Source: Phoma sp. XZ068
Lineage: Eukaryota > Ascomycota > Dothideomycetes > Pleosporales > Didymellaceae
Reading direction: 5' to 3'
NCBI GenBank assembly: GCA_004835665.1
Contig: RBKR01000021.1
Location: 186,001 to 250,000 of the forward strand
DNA length: 64,000 nt
Below are positions 1-11,337 of this stretch, piece by piece; position 1 is the first letter of the stretch, and each line of letters opens with the position of its first letter. The notes under the pieces are model-generated. The model saw only the letters and a program-made list of their open reading frames with translations, did not search any database and was not told the origin of the DNA. Both the position numbers and the translations under genes were made by a program.

Positions 1-235
1 GATTTGGTTAGATACTCTGCGGGGGATGGGAAGTCTAGCTTGGTATACATGGGTATACATACTGCGATATTGTGGTTACGCAGATTCGCATGTACGCGGG
101 AAGGAGTACGTGTACGTAAAACACCGACGAACTGGGTTGAAATGGGGGAGTAGATAAGTAGTTAGGCTGCACGATGTGTGTATTAGCAGTGTGATATACT
201 GATATATTGAGAGGACATTTTTTTTATTTCGAACT

Positions 236-354
236 GTATTTACATTTGTATTTGTACTTGCATTTGTATTTGTACTTGCATTTGTATTTGTATTTGTACT
301 TGCATTTGTATTTGCATTTGTATTTGTACTTGCATTTGGATTTGGATTTCTGTT
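236..354. repeat. Hexanucleotide minisatellite, TTTGTA-type
   Basis: About 119 bp of an imperfect hexamer with variants TTTGTA, TTTGCA and CTTGCA in tandem, fading to TTTGGA at the right end. The variants alternate in a higher-order pattern, so the array probably grew by block duplication. The frames through it read Leu-Tyr or Asn-Thr polymers and are artefacts of the repeat. Confidence 0.9.
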
Positions 355-674
355 TCTGTGCATGTACCCCTACGTCTGCAAGGCAGGATAGACATAATAC
401 TCAATGTCGTGGCGACGAGAATGTTTAAAACTACACATTATCGTGCCGTCATCTACATATCCATATGTATTCCGCCCTCTGTTCCACGAATGGATTGTAA
501 GCTTTCGTGAAACGGGGGTTTTATATCTCATCCACAACCCATCCATTTTTTCCCACGAATACGAGAGATTAGAAACACCATAGCTTGGTGGGAAGAAGTA
601 TTAGAATAACTGGCTAGTCGCTATTGATGTGTATAACAGCTAGTACTATTTATACATTACGCTTGACCGTCTAG

Positions 675-697
675 CAGTACAGTACAGTACAGTACAG
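675..697. repeat. CAGTA pentanucleotide tract
   Basis: Four full tandem copies of CAGTA plus a partial fifth copy. No gene association is seen. Confidence 0.85.
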
Positions 698-1556
698 TTT
701 ACACTTACCTGGCCTACTAATATGCGCATACGTACCTTGCCTACCCGTGGGTACATACTTAGTCGTCTAGCACACCTATATACAAGCCAGAAAACTGAAA
801 GACTAGAAAGCAGAGTAAACTTTCACACTCGAGCGTACAGACTTGTATATTCTGTCCGTGTACTCATTCCCGTGGAAGAACGAAAGAGGGATCTTATCGA
901 GGACGGGAACAGGGACAGGAACACGACCAGGTTATATCTTAACCAGTAGAACACTGAGTTGCTGGAGGAAAATTAGTCATATCCTCTCCCTACTTACTTA
1001 CAATAGTAGTGCTGCTTGAGAGGCTGTGTAACGTCACATCGATAGAGAGGAGCTAGATGGGTTAGTCGAGGGTAGTTTGCGGAGAGTAAAACACACGTAG
1101 GTAGACAGGCGTCTTGAAGGGAGGGGAAGTGATTCAGAGGGAGTAAATTAGATACTGCACTTCACACAACTCACATCTCACACACTCAGCACCAAGACCC
1201 CAAGACCCCAAGTTCAACGCTTCAATTATCGCTATGCTAATGCTATAAAGATCGTGGGTATATAAGGAAAGTAGCGAGCCGAAGCTCTATATATGCAGTC
1301 GCAAGTCGCAAACCTAAATTCCAAAATCCAGTCCCAATCCCGAAAACCCAACACGCAAATGCACCGCTAAATACCAATTTTGTTTGTTCCCTGTCTTCCA
1401 AAAGGGTCCCGAATGCTGATTGATGTACACGAATGGGAATGCTGCGTAAGGAGAGGCGGGCATGGATGCCACATGCCAAGGAGAATCGTGTCGCGTGAGT
1501 ACTTTCCACTTTCATAATCACTGCTGCTTCTCCACGCCGGCTGGGGGTTTACTGGA

Positions 1557-2552
1557 CTAAAAGAAGAAGGCGAAGGCGCCTAGTCCTGCTAGCCCAGCCA
1601 GCACGTTGTTCTTGTGTGCAGCGTTGGACTGCACGCTCGGCCGCCCTGACGGGGTCGCGCTTGTTCCCGAACCGCCACCGCCGTTGTTGCCGACGTCGGT
1701 GGGATCGACATATGTGATGCTCGTCAGCGTCGACGGGCGGCCCTCGGCGTCGGTGGTCGTGATCAGACGCACGCTGGAGACGCGGCCGCCGCCGGGGGTG
1801 TAGGTGGTTAGGAAGGTGCTGCCCTGGGCGTTGGTGGTGGTGAAGACCTCGCCCTTGGTGGGCGCGTAGATGGCAGCCGAGGTGACGGCGAAGCTGCTGC
1901 CGCGCGAGTCGGTCGTAGTGCGGATGACTGCTGGCCGCACCTCTTGCGTTGTCACGGCGACGGTGCTGCCGGCTTCGTTGGTGGTTGTGCGGGTCACGGC
2001 AACTTGGATCGAGGCGGTGACTTCAGACAGCACCTCGCTGGTCTGGATGACGGTGCTGCCGCGGTCGTTGGTGGTGGTGACCTCAACAGGGATCAGGACG
2101 GGGCGGCTGGTGGGGGTGTTGGCTGGGGTGCTGCTTTCCGGCGTGTTCGCGGGCGGCTGGCTGGACGGCTGCTGGGTGTTGCTCTGCGGCTGGTCGGCGG
2201 TCGAGCTGGGCTGGACAGGAGTCGTGCCGTTGGAGGGTGCAGCGACTTGGCGCTTCTTCAGGTCCTGGACGGCGGCGACGATGAGCTTGGTCGCCAGGGC
2301 CGGGCTGCTGTTGTGCACATGCTCGACGCCGCGGCGATGCGACTCGAAGACGCCGGCCTTGAACTTGGTGAGCGAGTTGAGCGCGGCCTGCAGTGACTCC
2401 TCGGGCAGCGCGTTCAGCAGGTCCTGGAATGCCTCCTGCGCATTTGCGTAGATAGTGTTCGCTGCATCGGACGTTTGTGTCGTTGGCTCCTCAGCCACGA
2501 CACCGCCCAGCAGCGGCAATGCCAGCAATGCGTAGTGGAGGAAGGAACGCAT
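1557..2552 (-). CDS. GPI-anchored Thr/Ser-rich cell-wall protein
   Basis: A 331-aa single-exon protein starting at ATG 2552; upstream in-frame codons lack an ATG. Residues 1-21 form a signal peptide (MRSFLHYALLALPLLGGVVA) and the extreme C-terminus is a hydrophobic tail (LAGLAGLGAFAFFF) of the GPI-attachment type. An Ala/Leu-rich helical segment (about 30-100) is followed by a Pro/Ser/Gln linker. Next come about five degenerate repeats of the form TTT-N/D-x-x-GS-T/S (about 155-290), then a Gly/Ser stretch before the anchor. Predicted O-glycosylated wall or plasma-membrane surface protein. The family is not recognised by name and no enzymatic domain is visible. An adhesin or structural wall role is inference. 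Confidence 0.85.
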   Translation of the reverse strand: MRSFLHYALLALPLLGGVVAEEPTTQTSDAANTIYANAQEAFQDLLNALPEESLQAALNSLTKFKAGVFESHRRGVEHVHNSSPALATKLIVAAVQDLKKRQVAAPSNGTTPVQPSSTADQPQSNTQQPSSQPPANTPESSTPANTPTSRPVLIPVEVTTTNDRGSTVIQTSEVLSEVTASIQVAVTRTTTNEAGSTVAVTTQEVRPAVIRTTTDSRGSSFAVTSAAIYAPTKGEVFTTTNAQGSTFLTTYTPGGGRVSSVRLITTTDAEGRPSTLTSITYVDPTDVGNNGGGGSGTSATPSGRPSVQSNAAHKNNVLAGLAGLGAFAFFF

Positions 2553-4669
2553 CGTAGGTTGCAGTTGGCGAAGCGAAGGTGAGGTGAGGCTCAAGACTGC
2601 AATTGCTGTTAGCAAGGCATCATGGTGGGATCGACGTCGCTGTGTGGCAAGTAAAAGGACATATTGCCCGTTCAGGCAGCTGTCGTGGCCTTATAGCACG
2701 CAGGCTGGGGTGGTATCACGGAATGCTTACACAAGTTGTCTCGAGGTAAAGTCCGGACGGCTGGGAACGCCACGCGCAATCTAATCAGTTCTCTGTTGGC
2801 GAATAACAACAACCCTCGTGGTTGATCAAAGCGATAGTATATTAACACAAACGAAGGTGTCGAATGCAAACGGCAGTGAAAGGCGCAGCCGGAGTGGAGC
2901 AAAGAATTTTTGGAATTGCGAATGTCAGGCAAGGAAGGGAGTCGTCAGATAGATGGCGCCCGGAGGCTTTTGATACAGGCGACCACAGGCGATACGAATG
3001 CAGCGTTGAACGCCCGTCGCTCCCAGCCCGAGCGCTCAGACCTCTCTAGCTCTAGCTTTCTGTAAGACTCCGCCATGACGATCATTCGCCCGAGTACGGG
3101 TTGAGCCTCCTCGCAGCATCCTGCTTCAACGCCTGTCTACCAACCCTATATTCTCCTCTGTATACCCAGATGCAGAGCAACTGCCGGCATACTCTCTGCA
3201 CGCTGACTGTACTCCCTCTCGCAGCCTGAAACCTCCCAAGGTATCAAGCAAGCTCGCTCTGCACCATACGCTACACCCCTGCTTCACATAGCTCGCGCAC
3301 CATATCCCTGTTTCCGAACGTCATGAGTGGACCGAGCTGTTTGGCCGGCACAACGCGATCGAGCTTGCTGGCGTGCGGGACCTCCAAAGCCGGATGGTTC
3401 GGTCGTTGAGCCACGAACGGTGAACGGCTTCTCGTTAGCAAAGCTTCTCTCAGCATCTCCACTCTCACTATCGTGATGTGAGGAACTGAATGTGACAATC
3501 GGCACACACCAATATTGAACGCCACAGCCCTCATCTCACACTCTCTCCGACACCAAGCCCTCATCTCACAATCCTTCAGCACAGTCACACTATCTCGTGT
3601 TCTTCATAACCTAGCCCCGTCGCACTCCTCGCATCTCGACAGGTCTGCAATACGGCCCTGCGCCGCCCAAAAATAGCCCCCGGTGCACATCAACCGAGCG
3701 CTGGAGCGTGCCAGGAAGCCAAGTGCAAGCGAAGGAGCCTAGTGCGACAACTAGCCAGTCAGCGCCCTCGCATTGCTTCGCTAAGACGCGCTAGGCTCGA
3801 GCATCCGCAGAGACTGAGCGAGAACATGGACGCGCAGTTGAACATCGCCACAACGCCGGCTTCTGTCTGGATGTCAGCCGATGCTGCGACACGGCAGGCA
3901 TCATTGCGTGGATTGTCTCTGAGCGTCCTTTCTGAAGAGCAATTGATGCAGTGTGGGCTGAACCTAAGTAGATTGCGTGATGCTGGAGGCGGAGTGGCAG
4001 TGCGTGCTTCAGCCTCACCGTTACACTCGAAAAAGCAAACAAACGCAACTGCATCTACAAGCCAGGATGTTTCAACTCGCAGTGCACGCAGCAAGATCTG
4101 AAGCTCTCATGACCGGTGTGTCTGCCACGTGGCGAGGAGCTGAGATGGTGAAGTGCGGAGACAGTGGTGGGCGAGGTTTGTTAAGCTTAGCGCTTACACC
4201 GTCTGCACCGCGAAGCCTGGGTACAGTAGCAAACGGTACTTGAACGTGGTGAGTATCGTACGATACAAAGGATTTGACTTTGGATAGTACCTTCACGTGT
4301 TCGAAGCTTATCAGATGTGCTAATGTTGACGTCTTGATGTATGCAGTCAGATACAGTACATGCGGTGTGCAGACAGTCATTCGACAATATTAAAGAGATT
4401 ATTATTACTACGGCTGCCCCTATACAGCGTCAGAGACATTCGCACCAAACGAGTGTCGCTCGTTCCTCTTCTACATGCAAGCCCACCCACACAAATTCGC
4501 CAGGATCAAACTGTATCCTGGCCCATCCAAACGCCCTCAGTACCCTATTTGGCGCATCCAAGCAGCCAACGTCTTGCATGGTATCCAGAACCGAAACATG
4601 CCCAAACTCCTCGCATCAAGCGCTGTAGTAGCACATGATGCTCTACTGTACATGAGCGTCAGTGAAGAC
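2553..4669. other. Intergenic, nothing confidently coding
   Basis: About 2.1 kb between two genes on the minus strand; it includes the promoter of the GPI protein. A 91-codon plus-strand frame (3826-4101) starts at an ATG, but it has no recognisable domain and an equally long antisense frame, so it is not called. Confidence 0.55.
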
Positions 4670-7600
4670 CTAATGGGTCGAATTAGGAGGCGGGGACCTC
4701 GACGGTGATGGAGTTGCCCGCTCTGGTGACCTATTGAAGCTTCTCGCTGGCGCAGCCAAAATTTCTGCGATAGCTGGCGACGGTGCATGAAGAACTGGCT
4801 GCGAAGTACCTGTTGTCGTCTTAGGTTCCTCTTGCGAGGACTCCAATACCTGGCTGGTCGGAGTGACCGGCACAGGCTGTTGAATCGCGGGCGACACAGG
4901 CTCAGCTGCAGACTGAGTTACAGGCTGTATCGTTGTCGCTGAATCCTCGTGCTTCAGAGGGGGAGCATCAGGCATAGATTGCGCGACTGGTTCCTCAGGT
5001 ATGGCTACCGGAACAGGGCTCGCAGTGGTAGGTGGAGGTCCAACTGTGCCCCCCACAGACTGTTGTGGCTGGGAGTTTGCTGCCGTTGATGACGCTTGCT
5101 GCTTCGTCTCAGATGTTGACGAGCTGCCTCCTACTGGCGTCATATCATTGGATACTTCGCTTGTAGACCTCGGAGTATCGGTAGCTCGGTCTCTGAAGGC
5201 GAGACTGTCCCGAGGCCTTGACAGATTCTGCGGTATGGGCATGTTGCTCATACTGCCGGGAGGGCTCTTTGCTCGTTCCCTCTTATCAGATCGCTCTCGG
5301 TGATCTTGTCGCATCTTATGGAACCAGTCGAACGTGCCTTTCTTGTCTGACGAACGGTCACCATCTGGCGGGCTACCGAATACCATCGATGTCTCCGAGG
5401 TCTGGTTGGAGTCGAACTGGCCACTTCGGCGTCCGCCTGTGGCCCATCCTGAGCTGCTACCAAAGGAGCTCATGCTCTTGTCGCCACCGGGTACTGAACC
5501 GTGGAGGTCGGTTTGGCTTGCCGTAGGCGTGGCCTTGCTTTCGCCGCGCTTGTGTCCCTTCCAAAAACTTCTCCTCTCCCTCTCCTTGTCGTCCTTTACG
5601 AGGGGAGGTTCTTCGTTCAACTCGGCCTCCGAGTACTCGGTGGCCGTTGAATGGGATCTGAAGGAAGCGGATGGAGACATGTTAGGCTTCAAGGTGTTCC
5701 CAGAATTGCGTGAAGCGAATGTGTCGTTGCCAGCCGGAGGCAGCGCCTCTCTCGACCCACTGGCATGGGATTGAGATGCAAAAGGAGCTTGTGGTGGGAA
5801 CAGAGGCGAGGCAGGTGCAGGAGCAACGCTTATGGCATCCAAACTGGCGAGTGGACCAGACAACGAGGTGGTAGAGCTGTGAGCGCTTGGGTTTTGGCCA
5901 GAGGCAAGTCGCTTCTTCTGTAGCTTGTTTGGCTTACGGCCGTCCTTGTCCTTTCCGTCTTTCGTATCGGGTGGTGACTGGGACACTTTCGCAAGTATCT
6001 GAGTGAATGTGCGGACAGCTGGAGTTGGCTCGACCGTCGGACCAGAGTCGATTGGTGCTTCGAGAAACTCTGATCGCTCCCTAGTCGGAGTCATATGTGG
6101 GCTACGGCGGCCCGAACCTTGAGCGGGTGGAGGGTGCAAAGCCTGGGCTGCTTGAACGGAGGCAGGGATAGAGGCAGGAACAGAAGCAACTGGCGTGGTG
6201 ACCTCACTCGGCGGAAGGACGCCAGGTGTTGACGGCGGGAACGCTCCAGGAATCGATTCCAGTGCAGGCGTATCTGCCATGGCCCAGGGCTGCTGGGATG
6301 TTTGCGTGAAAGCTGGCTTGGGAAGCTCAATCTTACCAGGAGGAAGAGTAACTGCGCGCTTTAGAGCAGCGTCTTCTGGTTCAGGGGCTGGCTGAGAGAG
6401 CTCCTGTGGCACATTGACTGGCAGTGTCTGGCTAGAAATAGGCTGTGGCGCCTGTGGGGTTTCTGCTTCGCTTGTAGACTTCTCAGGCTGAGGATCGCTT
6501 GCTGCTGCAGCCTCGGTTGTGTTGGGCGACAGTAACGTCTTGCCACCTTCTGCTGTAGGCGTCGATGGCCCTGAAGGTTTGTTTGCGAACCGAGGGCTAT
6601 TTAGAGCCGGTGATCGCTTAGATGGCAAAGTGTTGCTTCTATGCACACCAGATGCGGGCGGTGTCACGAAACCTGGACTGATAGGGCTTGGAATAGCCCC
6701 AGAATGACGTGAACGCTTGGATGAGGTCGAAACGTTGCGGCGAACACCACCATATCGTCGCAAACTATCGGCACCTGCACTCGATGATGTGGAAGCCGAG
6801 CGGTCGATACCTGAGTTGTTTCGCCCAGGAGTCGTTGGTGTCCGTGCCTGTGGTGTGTTGGGCCCGCTCTCGATCTGCTTGACAGTACCTTCGTCGACAG
6901 CTGTGCCTTCCATACCAATCAAGAAGTGATCTTGGTTGTCAATGAGGAAGATGAGCACATCCTGGTTCAGCCTGTAGTCTTGCGGCGACATATCGTGCTG
7001 AGGGTGAGATAGAATACCTGGCTGGAAGATCGCTGAGAGATTGGATGTTGTCATCTTATTGACATCGGCCTTGGCAGCAAACACGGCGAGCAGATCCAGA
7101 ATATATAGGAGCAATTGACGGTTGAGGGATGGCAAACTCTTAATGACATGCTGGTAGGTGCGTACAGCTGCGTCTGGGTCGAAGCCCCCAATTGAAGGTG
7201 CTTGGCCTTCGATGGCGCCAACAGCCTCTGCCTGGTGATTTCGCAGCGGCTGTCTGAAGCTGTCGTAGTTGCCCAGAGGGATGATGGGTTCTGGGAGATG
7301 GTTGAAATATCTGCGTAGGATGTTGGCTGCGTCGTGCACTGTGTAGCCTGTCCAGTCTAGGCCCTTGCCGTATCGTGGTGGAGTGTCGAAGGCAGTCTTG
7401 AGCTCCTTGATCCTCTTTTCTGAGCCAGCTAACCGGAAGATACCTTCTACATCAGTTGCTGAGAGCTGTTAGCTGTTGGCCGTGGTTAAGAGCTGGAGAG
7501 CTGACCTTTTTCTTTCAAGAATACGCCGCACTTGGCGACCACGATTGGTACGTAGCCATATATGTAGCTCTCGCCGTGTTCGTTGAACAGTGATATTGCT

Positions 7601-7991
7601 ACATTTGCGTAGGGTATACTCTGGATGAGAGGTACACCAAAAATGCCCTGTTGTATAGCTTCTGCGGGAGGGACGTCAGTAAGGGTATACGACACGGGGT
7701 AGTGGAGACGCTGTCAGTGCACCCGGACAAGACTCAGCCTTATCGGGTACACCTTCACATGGGCAGACGCCAGCAGGACAAAGCTGCGCTGGAGTGACTG
7801 CAGTGGGCATGGAAAGGCGCCTTACCTTTCTGTTCCTCCTCCTTCTTGACTGCGCGTTTACTGAAGGTCCTCCACCACGAGGTCAGGTCACGCCTTGCGG
7901 ACGCGGGCTCGTTCGCTGCGACTGGAGCGGGCTGAGGCTCGCCGTTGCGCACGCGCGGCGTGTGGGGGTGGTGCTGCGTGGCCGCAGGCAT
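4670..7991 (-). CDS. Rho GTPase-activating protein (Sac7/Bag7-type)
   Basis: Three exons: 7991-7826, 7661-7506 and 7458-4670 (introns of 164 and 47 bp), giving 1036 aa. The N-terminal 30 residues are basic and disordered. A RhoGAP domain spans about 60-280: GIFGVPL opens it, the catalytic arginine finger is R116 in VEGIFRLAGS, and the conserved block LRRYFNHLPEPIIPL follows, then NKMTTSNLSAIFQP and a final LIFLIDNQDHFL helix. The remaining 750 residues are Ser/Pro/Thr-rich and disordered, with phosphorylation-prone sequence. Fungal Sac7 proteins stimulate GTP hydrolysis by Rho1 and so damp cell-wall-integrity signalling and actin polarity. The domain junctions across both introns read through perfectly, which supports the splice sites. 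Confidence 0.93.
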
Positions 7992-9077
7992 GGCAGGCAG
8001 GCTGCAGAGCGTGACAGCTCTTCAGGCGCAGAATATCGCGGGCTCTGAGCGACGGCCGTGTGCTGCGGAGCTGAAGCAGTGCAGGGTGGACCCGCAGGGT
8101 GGGCTTGCAGGCGGCAGAAGAACGGGGCCACGCCGTGACGTCGCAGGGTAGCGACTCGGAGAATCACAGGGCTGCGGGGCTCGCCGTGGTGCTGCAAGAG
8201 GTCGTGGGCGCAGGACTGTGAGCAGAGGGAGGTTGCAGAGGGCTGCTGGGCGGGCGCTGTGCTGTGCGGCGCGTGCGGGCGTGCAGTCGGCGGGAAGCTG
8301 GTACACTACGGGCTCGTGAACAACGCGACGTGGTCGAGGTAGCGGCGGCGGTTAGGGGCCGATATAACAGGCCACGGGGATGCAAGCAGCAGGACGGAGG
8401 CAGCGAGAGGAGCAGTCTGCACCTGGGCAACTTGCGGCGAAAGCGACGTCAAGAGTGCAGGGCTGGTGGCTGCAGAGGGCAATGATCGCAGCAGAGGGTG
8501 GTGCGCTGGGGATGTTGGATAGCCACTTGGCGCGGGCTCTCTGGTGTGGCTGATTGATTCAAATCCAGGCAAGACGGCACCGTCGGTCGTCTGACATGCA
8601 AACACTGCGCAGGGCGGCTGCTCTAGAACCAGTCGCGGAACGAACAGACGGTCGACTAGGAGCAGCGTGTGCAGCAGAGAGATGGGATTAAGAGAGCAGT
8701 TATGGTTCGGTTGTGTCTGCTCATTACTCGGCCCAATAATAGAGCTGGCGCTTGGCGCTGGAGATGTACAGGTACAAGCGCGTCGCCGGAAATGAGAAGA
8801 TATTGGCCCGCAGTGCAACGATACATGAGAGCGGAAATCAGGTTGTAGCAGCGTTCTAGATCGAAAGCTGTCCCGAGATCCTCGAAGGCGCTCCTTCGGG
8901 GCCTGCAGCTCTTTGTGGGCTGGTCGGGGCAGGTGCAGCCGCAGTGCGGCCTGAGCGCCGACCTCGAAAAGTTCGGGGGAAGCTTCGTCATACCAGCAGC
9001 AACACCATTGACACCAACGCCATTACCATCGATATATCCAACCAGAGTCTCTTCACATCACAAATCTACCTCACATA
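7992..9077. other. GC-rich divergent promoter between RhoGAP and TIM9
   Basis: Shared upstream region of two divergently transcribed genes. About 7990-8500 is GC-rich and gives many overlapping open frames on both strands, none with domain resemblance. Probably the long 5' leader of the RhoGAP gene plus the TIM9 promoter. Confidence 0.55.
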
Positions 9078-9475
9078 ATGGATCAGTACGCGCATGCCAC
9101 GAAAATATACACAATGTGGGAGGCTAATTGCAGGTAGACTTACACAGACCGAGCAGCGCGAGCTCCAGAACCGCATGGAGAAGAAGCAGATGAAGGAATT
9201 CATGAACGTACGCACACGCCTGCTGCATCTCTTCTGAGAATTGATGCAGCTTCTCCGAATCGAATGGAAACTCACATTTACAGATGTACTCCAACCTCGT
9301 CCAGCAGTGCTTCGACTCGTGCGTCAACGGCTTCGAGAGCAAGTCGCTCACCTCGCGCGAGGAGGGCTGCGTTATGCGATGCGTCGACAAGCACATGAAG
9401 GGCTCGCAGCGCCTGGGCGACAGGTTCCAGGAGCAGAACGCTGCCATGGCACAGGGCGGTCTGCCTGGCCGATAA
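9078..9475 (+). CDS. TIM9: Mitochondrial import chaperone Tim9
   Basis: Exons 9078-9085, 9138-9207 and 9284-9475 give 89 aa. The first coding exon is only 8 nt (ATGGATCA) and joins at the TAG acceptor ending 9137 to give the start MDQLTQTEQREL. The small-Tim twin CX3C motif is present: C35-x3-C39 and C55-x3-C59, flanked by the family signatures EKKQMKEFM and RFQEQNAAM. Tim9 forms a hexamer with Tim10 in the intermembrane space and escorts hydrophobic carrier precursors to the TIM22 complex; the four cysteines form two internal disulfides. The length matches the family (about 87-90 aa). The micro-exon start is inferred from frame and family N-termini and is the least certain part. Confidence 0.92.
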
Positions 9476-10530
9476 GCTGCTACGACAGCAGTCACTGTAC
9501 AATAGGTGGGAAGGAAACGCACGAGAGAGGCTTCAAGGAAGGTCTCTCATTCAAACGATTTTGGGAGTCGGCGCGCTGAGTCGCTCTATTGCATGAAATG
9601 TGTACAATATAGGTTCAGGATCTGGATTGGATCGGGGCGCATCAATTCCTCTTATCAACACGCATACTCTGTACGACAAAGTTGAACAGCCTTTAGCAAG
9701 TAGCATCTAGCTCATGTTTTAGTAACGTTTTGTTCAACATCACTTTGTATACAGTTGCACAAGTCTACGAATTCGATGCACCACGTGCTGTTATGAGCCA
9801 CTGTTCCCACATGCGGCAATCTGTGCCGCAAACCTGCAACCGTCAATAATGGCAGGTCGAAACGAACAAGCCGTTCAACAGAGCCATAATCCAAGCCAAG
9901 TCGTTCTTCGTAATTGGCGCTATTTCTGGCCGTGTCTTCGTAAGGCTTGTGTTCCAAAAGCGGTCGTGATTGGACAGGTGCTGGCTGAAAACAACACAGC
10001 AACTTCGGGATGACCATTCTTGCAGAATCTGTAAGATATCGAATGCCACAACTACCTCATGCTGCACCTCAGAGCCTCAAGGCGTCGCCATTGCGCCTCG
10101 AGATCTACAATCTCGGGCCTTCTAAAGTGCAGACTCTAAGGGATCATCCCGCGTTGTTGTGGCGCACCGCAATGCGCAACGTCAGGCTACCACATTGGGA
10201 AGCCTTCCAATTCCACTTGTAGTGAACCTGCAGCTCTAGATCCCACTTGAGTTGCACGCGTTTCGCAAGCTGTGGCTGTGCGGGACGGGATATATCAAGA
10301 AATGGTCATTGGCCAAGACTTCCCAAATTGGCCTACGTCACCGGCTTCGTTGACGCACGACAGGCAGCTTGTTTACCGTGCACTACTCTCTCAAACCAAC
10401 GCCCTATTTAATGCAACTTACTCACTCCTCATCCACACCACAAGCAAATACATTCTTCAAATCACCAGTGCGGGTCCTCAAAAGCTACTACAAACCTTGA
10501 TCTACAACCAACAAATCACACTCAATAACC
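9476..10530. other. Intergenic, nothing recognised
   Basis: About 1 kb between Tim9 and the small peptide gene. It presumably carries the Tim9 3' UTR and the promoter of the next gene. Short frames only, none with domain resemblance. Confidence 0.5.
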
Positions 10531-10712
10531 ATGGGTCTTTTCTGGACTAAGCAATGGGGCGGAAGACACGGCGGTTAGTACACTCTTGATTGCTCGCCTG
10601 GGTAACTCGGAAGCTAACAACTATCCCAGGCGGTGGTGTCGTCGCTGACAGGCATGGTGTCCGCCGCGCTCCCTTCAGGATCTCTTGCGGTCGCTTCTCC
10701 TGCTTCCGCTAG
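10531..10712 (+). CDS. Predicted 41-aa basic peptide
   Basis: Exons 10531-10573 and 10630-10712 around a textbook 56-bp intron: GTTAGT donor, GCTAAC branch site 15 nt before the CAG acceptor. The product starts MGLFWTKQWGGRHG, continues with a Gly/Val stretch and ends in an Arg/Phe/Cys-rich tail (ISCGRFSCFR). ATG context ATAACCATGG is good. There is no signal peptide or known domain. The quality of the intron and its in-phase joining are the main arguments that this is a gene. It is too short for ordinary gene callers. It could instead be a spliced non-coding transcript. Confidence 0.45.
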
Positions 10713-11337
10713 CGGTGCATACCCATAACGATGTTACGACCTGTACGTTACTGCTATCTGTGTCTGTTATGGCGTCTTGCTTACGATACTAGTTTCCTAT
10801 ACACTTCATCATATCACGACAATGCCACCAGCGAGGGCGTTGCGATGGGTTACCGCTTGATGCCGCGTTGGACAACCACAAATAGAACTGCTTTCACACA
10901 CCGTGATCCAGTCGTCCTGATTTGTCTTGCTCCGAAGTGGAGATGTCTCATTACAGTGATGAGCACATTTATCAACCCCAAGCTTCAAACACCCTCTGTA
11001 GACTAGTTAAATTTCAGCATCAAAGCTTCAACCGATCTGCTCTTGTACTCACCATAATCACACCACACGTCTTACACCCAATGTAGCGGAAATATCTCCC
11101 ACTTCGCACTGTCCGCGCTTCGTCGAACAATAAACGTTGAAACCTACCCATGTTGACGCGTGAGCTTGATGATGTCACAGGTGTCGCGTAAACAAATCCT
11201 TGTCGCCGCCACACTTCGTAATCTCCACTTTTTGCGCAAATGTCGATTCCGTGGGGTAGCGTCATACTCAACAGCACAGCTCCAGCATAGATTCCATGGG
11301 AGAATACCGTCACGGTCGTAATCCTAGATACAACAAG
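10713..11337. other. Intergenic, nothing recognised
   Basis: Region between the small peptide gene and the racemase. Short open frames on both strands are unsupported; an antisense frame at 11020-11442 overlaps the racemase first exon and is treated as its shadow. Confidence 0.5.

Larger units (their letters stand above)
1..1556. other. Intergenic spacer with simple repeats
   Basis: No convincing coding region. Reading frames are short, lack family resemblance and mostly arise from the hexamer repeat. The stretch holds a hexanucleotide tract and a CAGTA tract (separate entries). No telomere-like TTAGGG array is present, so this is not obviously a chromosome end. Confidence 0.6.

Noticed and set aside
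207..428. Open frames on both strands through the hexamer repeat
   Set aside because: The encoded Leu-Tyr and Asn-Thr polymers are produced by the repeat itself; there is no domain or codon signal outside it.
3826..4101. 91-codon plus-strand frame with ATG
   Set aside because: No domain, no intron, and a similar-length antisense frame; composition gives no support.
8540..8590. GATTCAAATCC, similar to a tRNA T-loop
   Set aside because: No matching acceptor stem, D-arm or anticodon arm could be found around it.
7992..8818. Long overlapping frames in the GC-rich region upstream of the RhoGAP gene
   Set aside because: High GC gives few stops by chance; the frames occur on both strands and none shows a domain.
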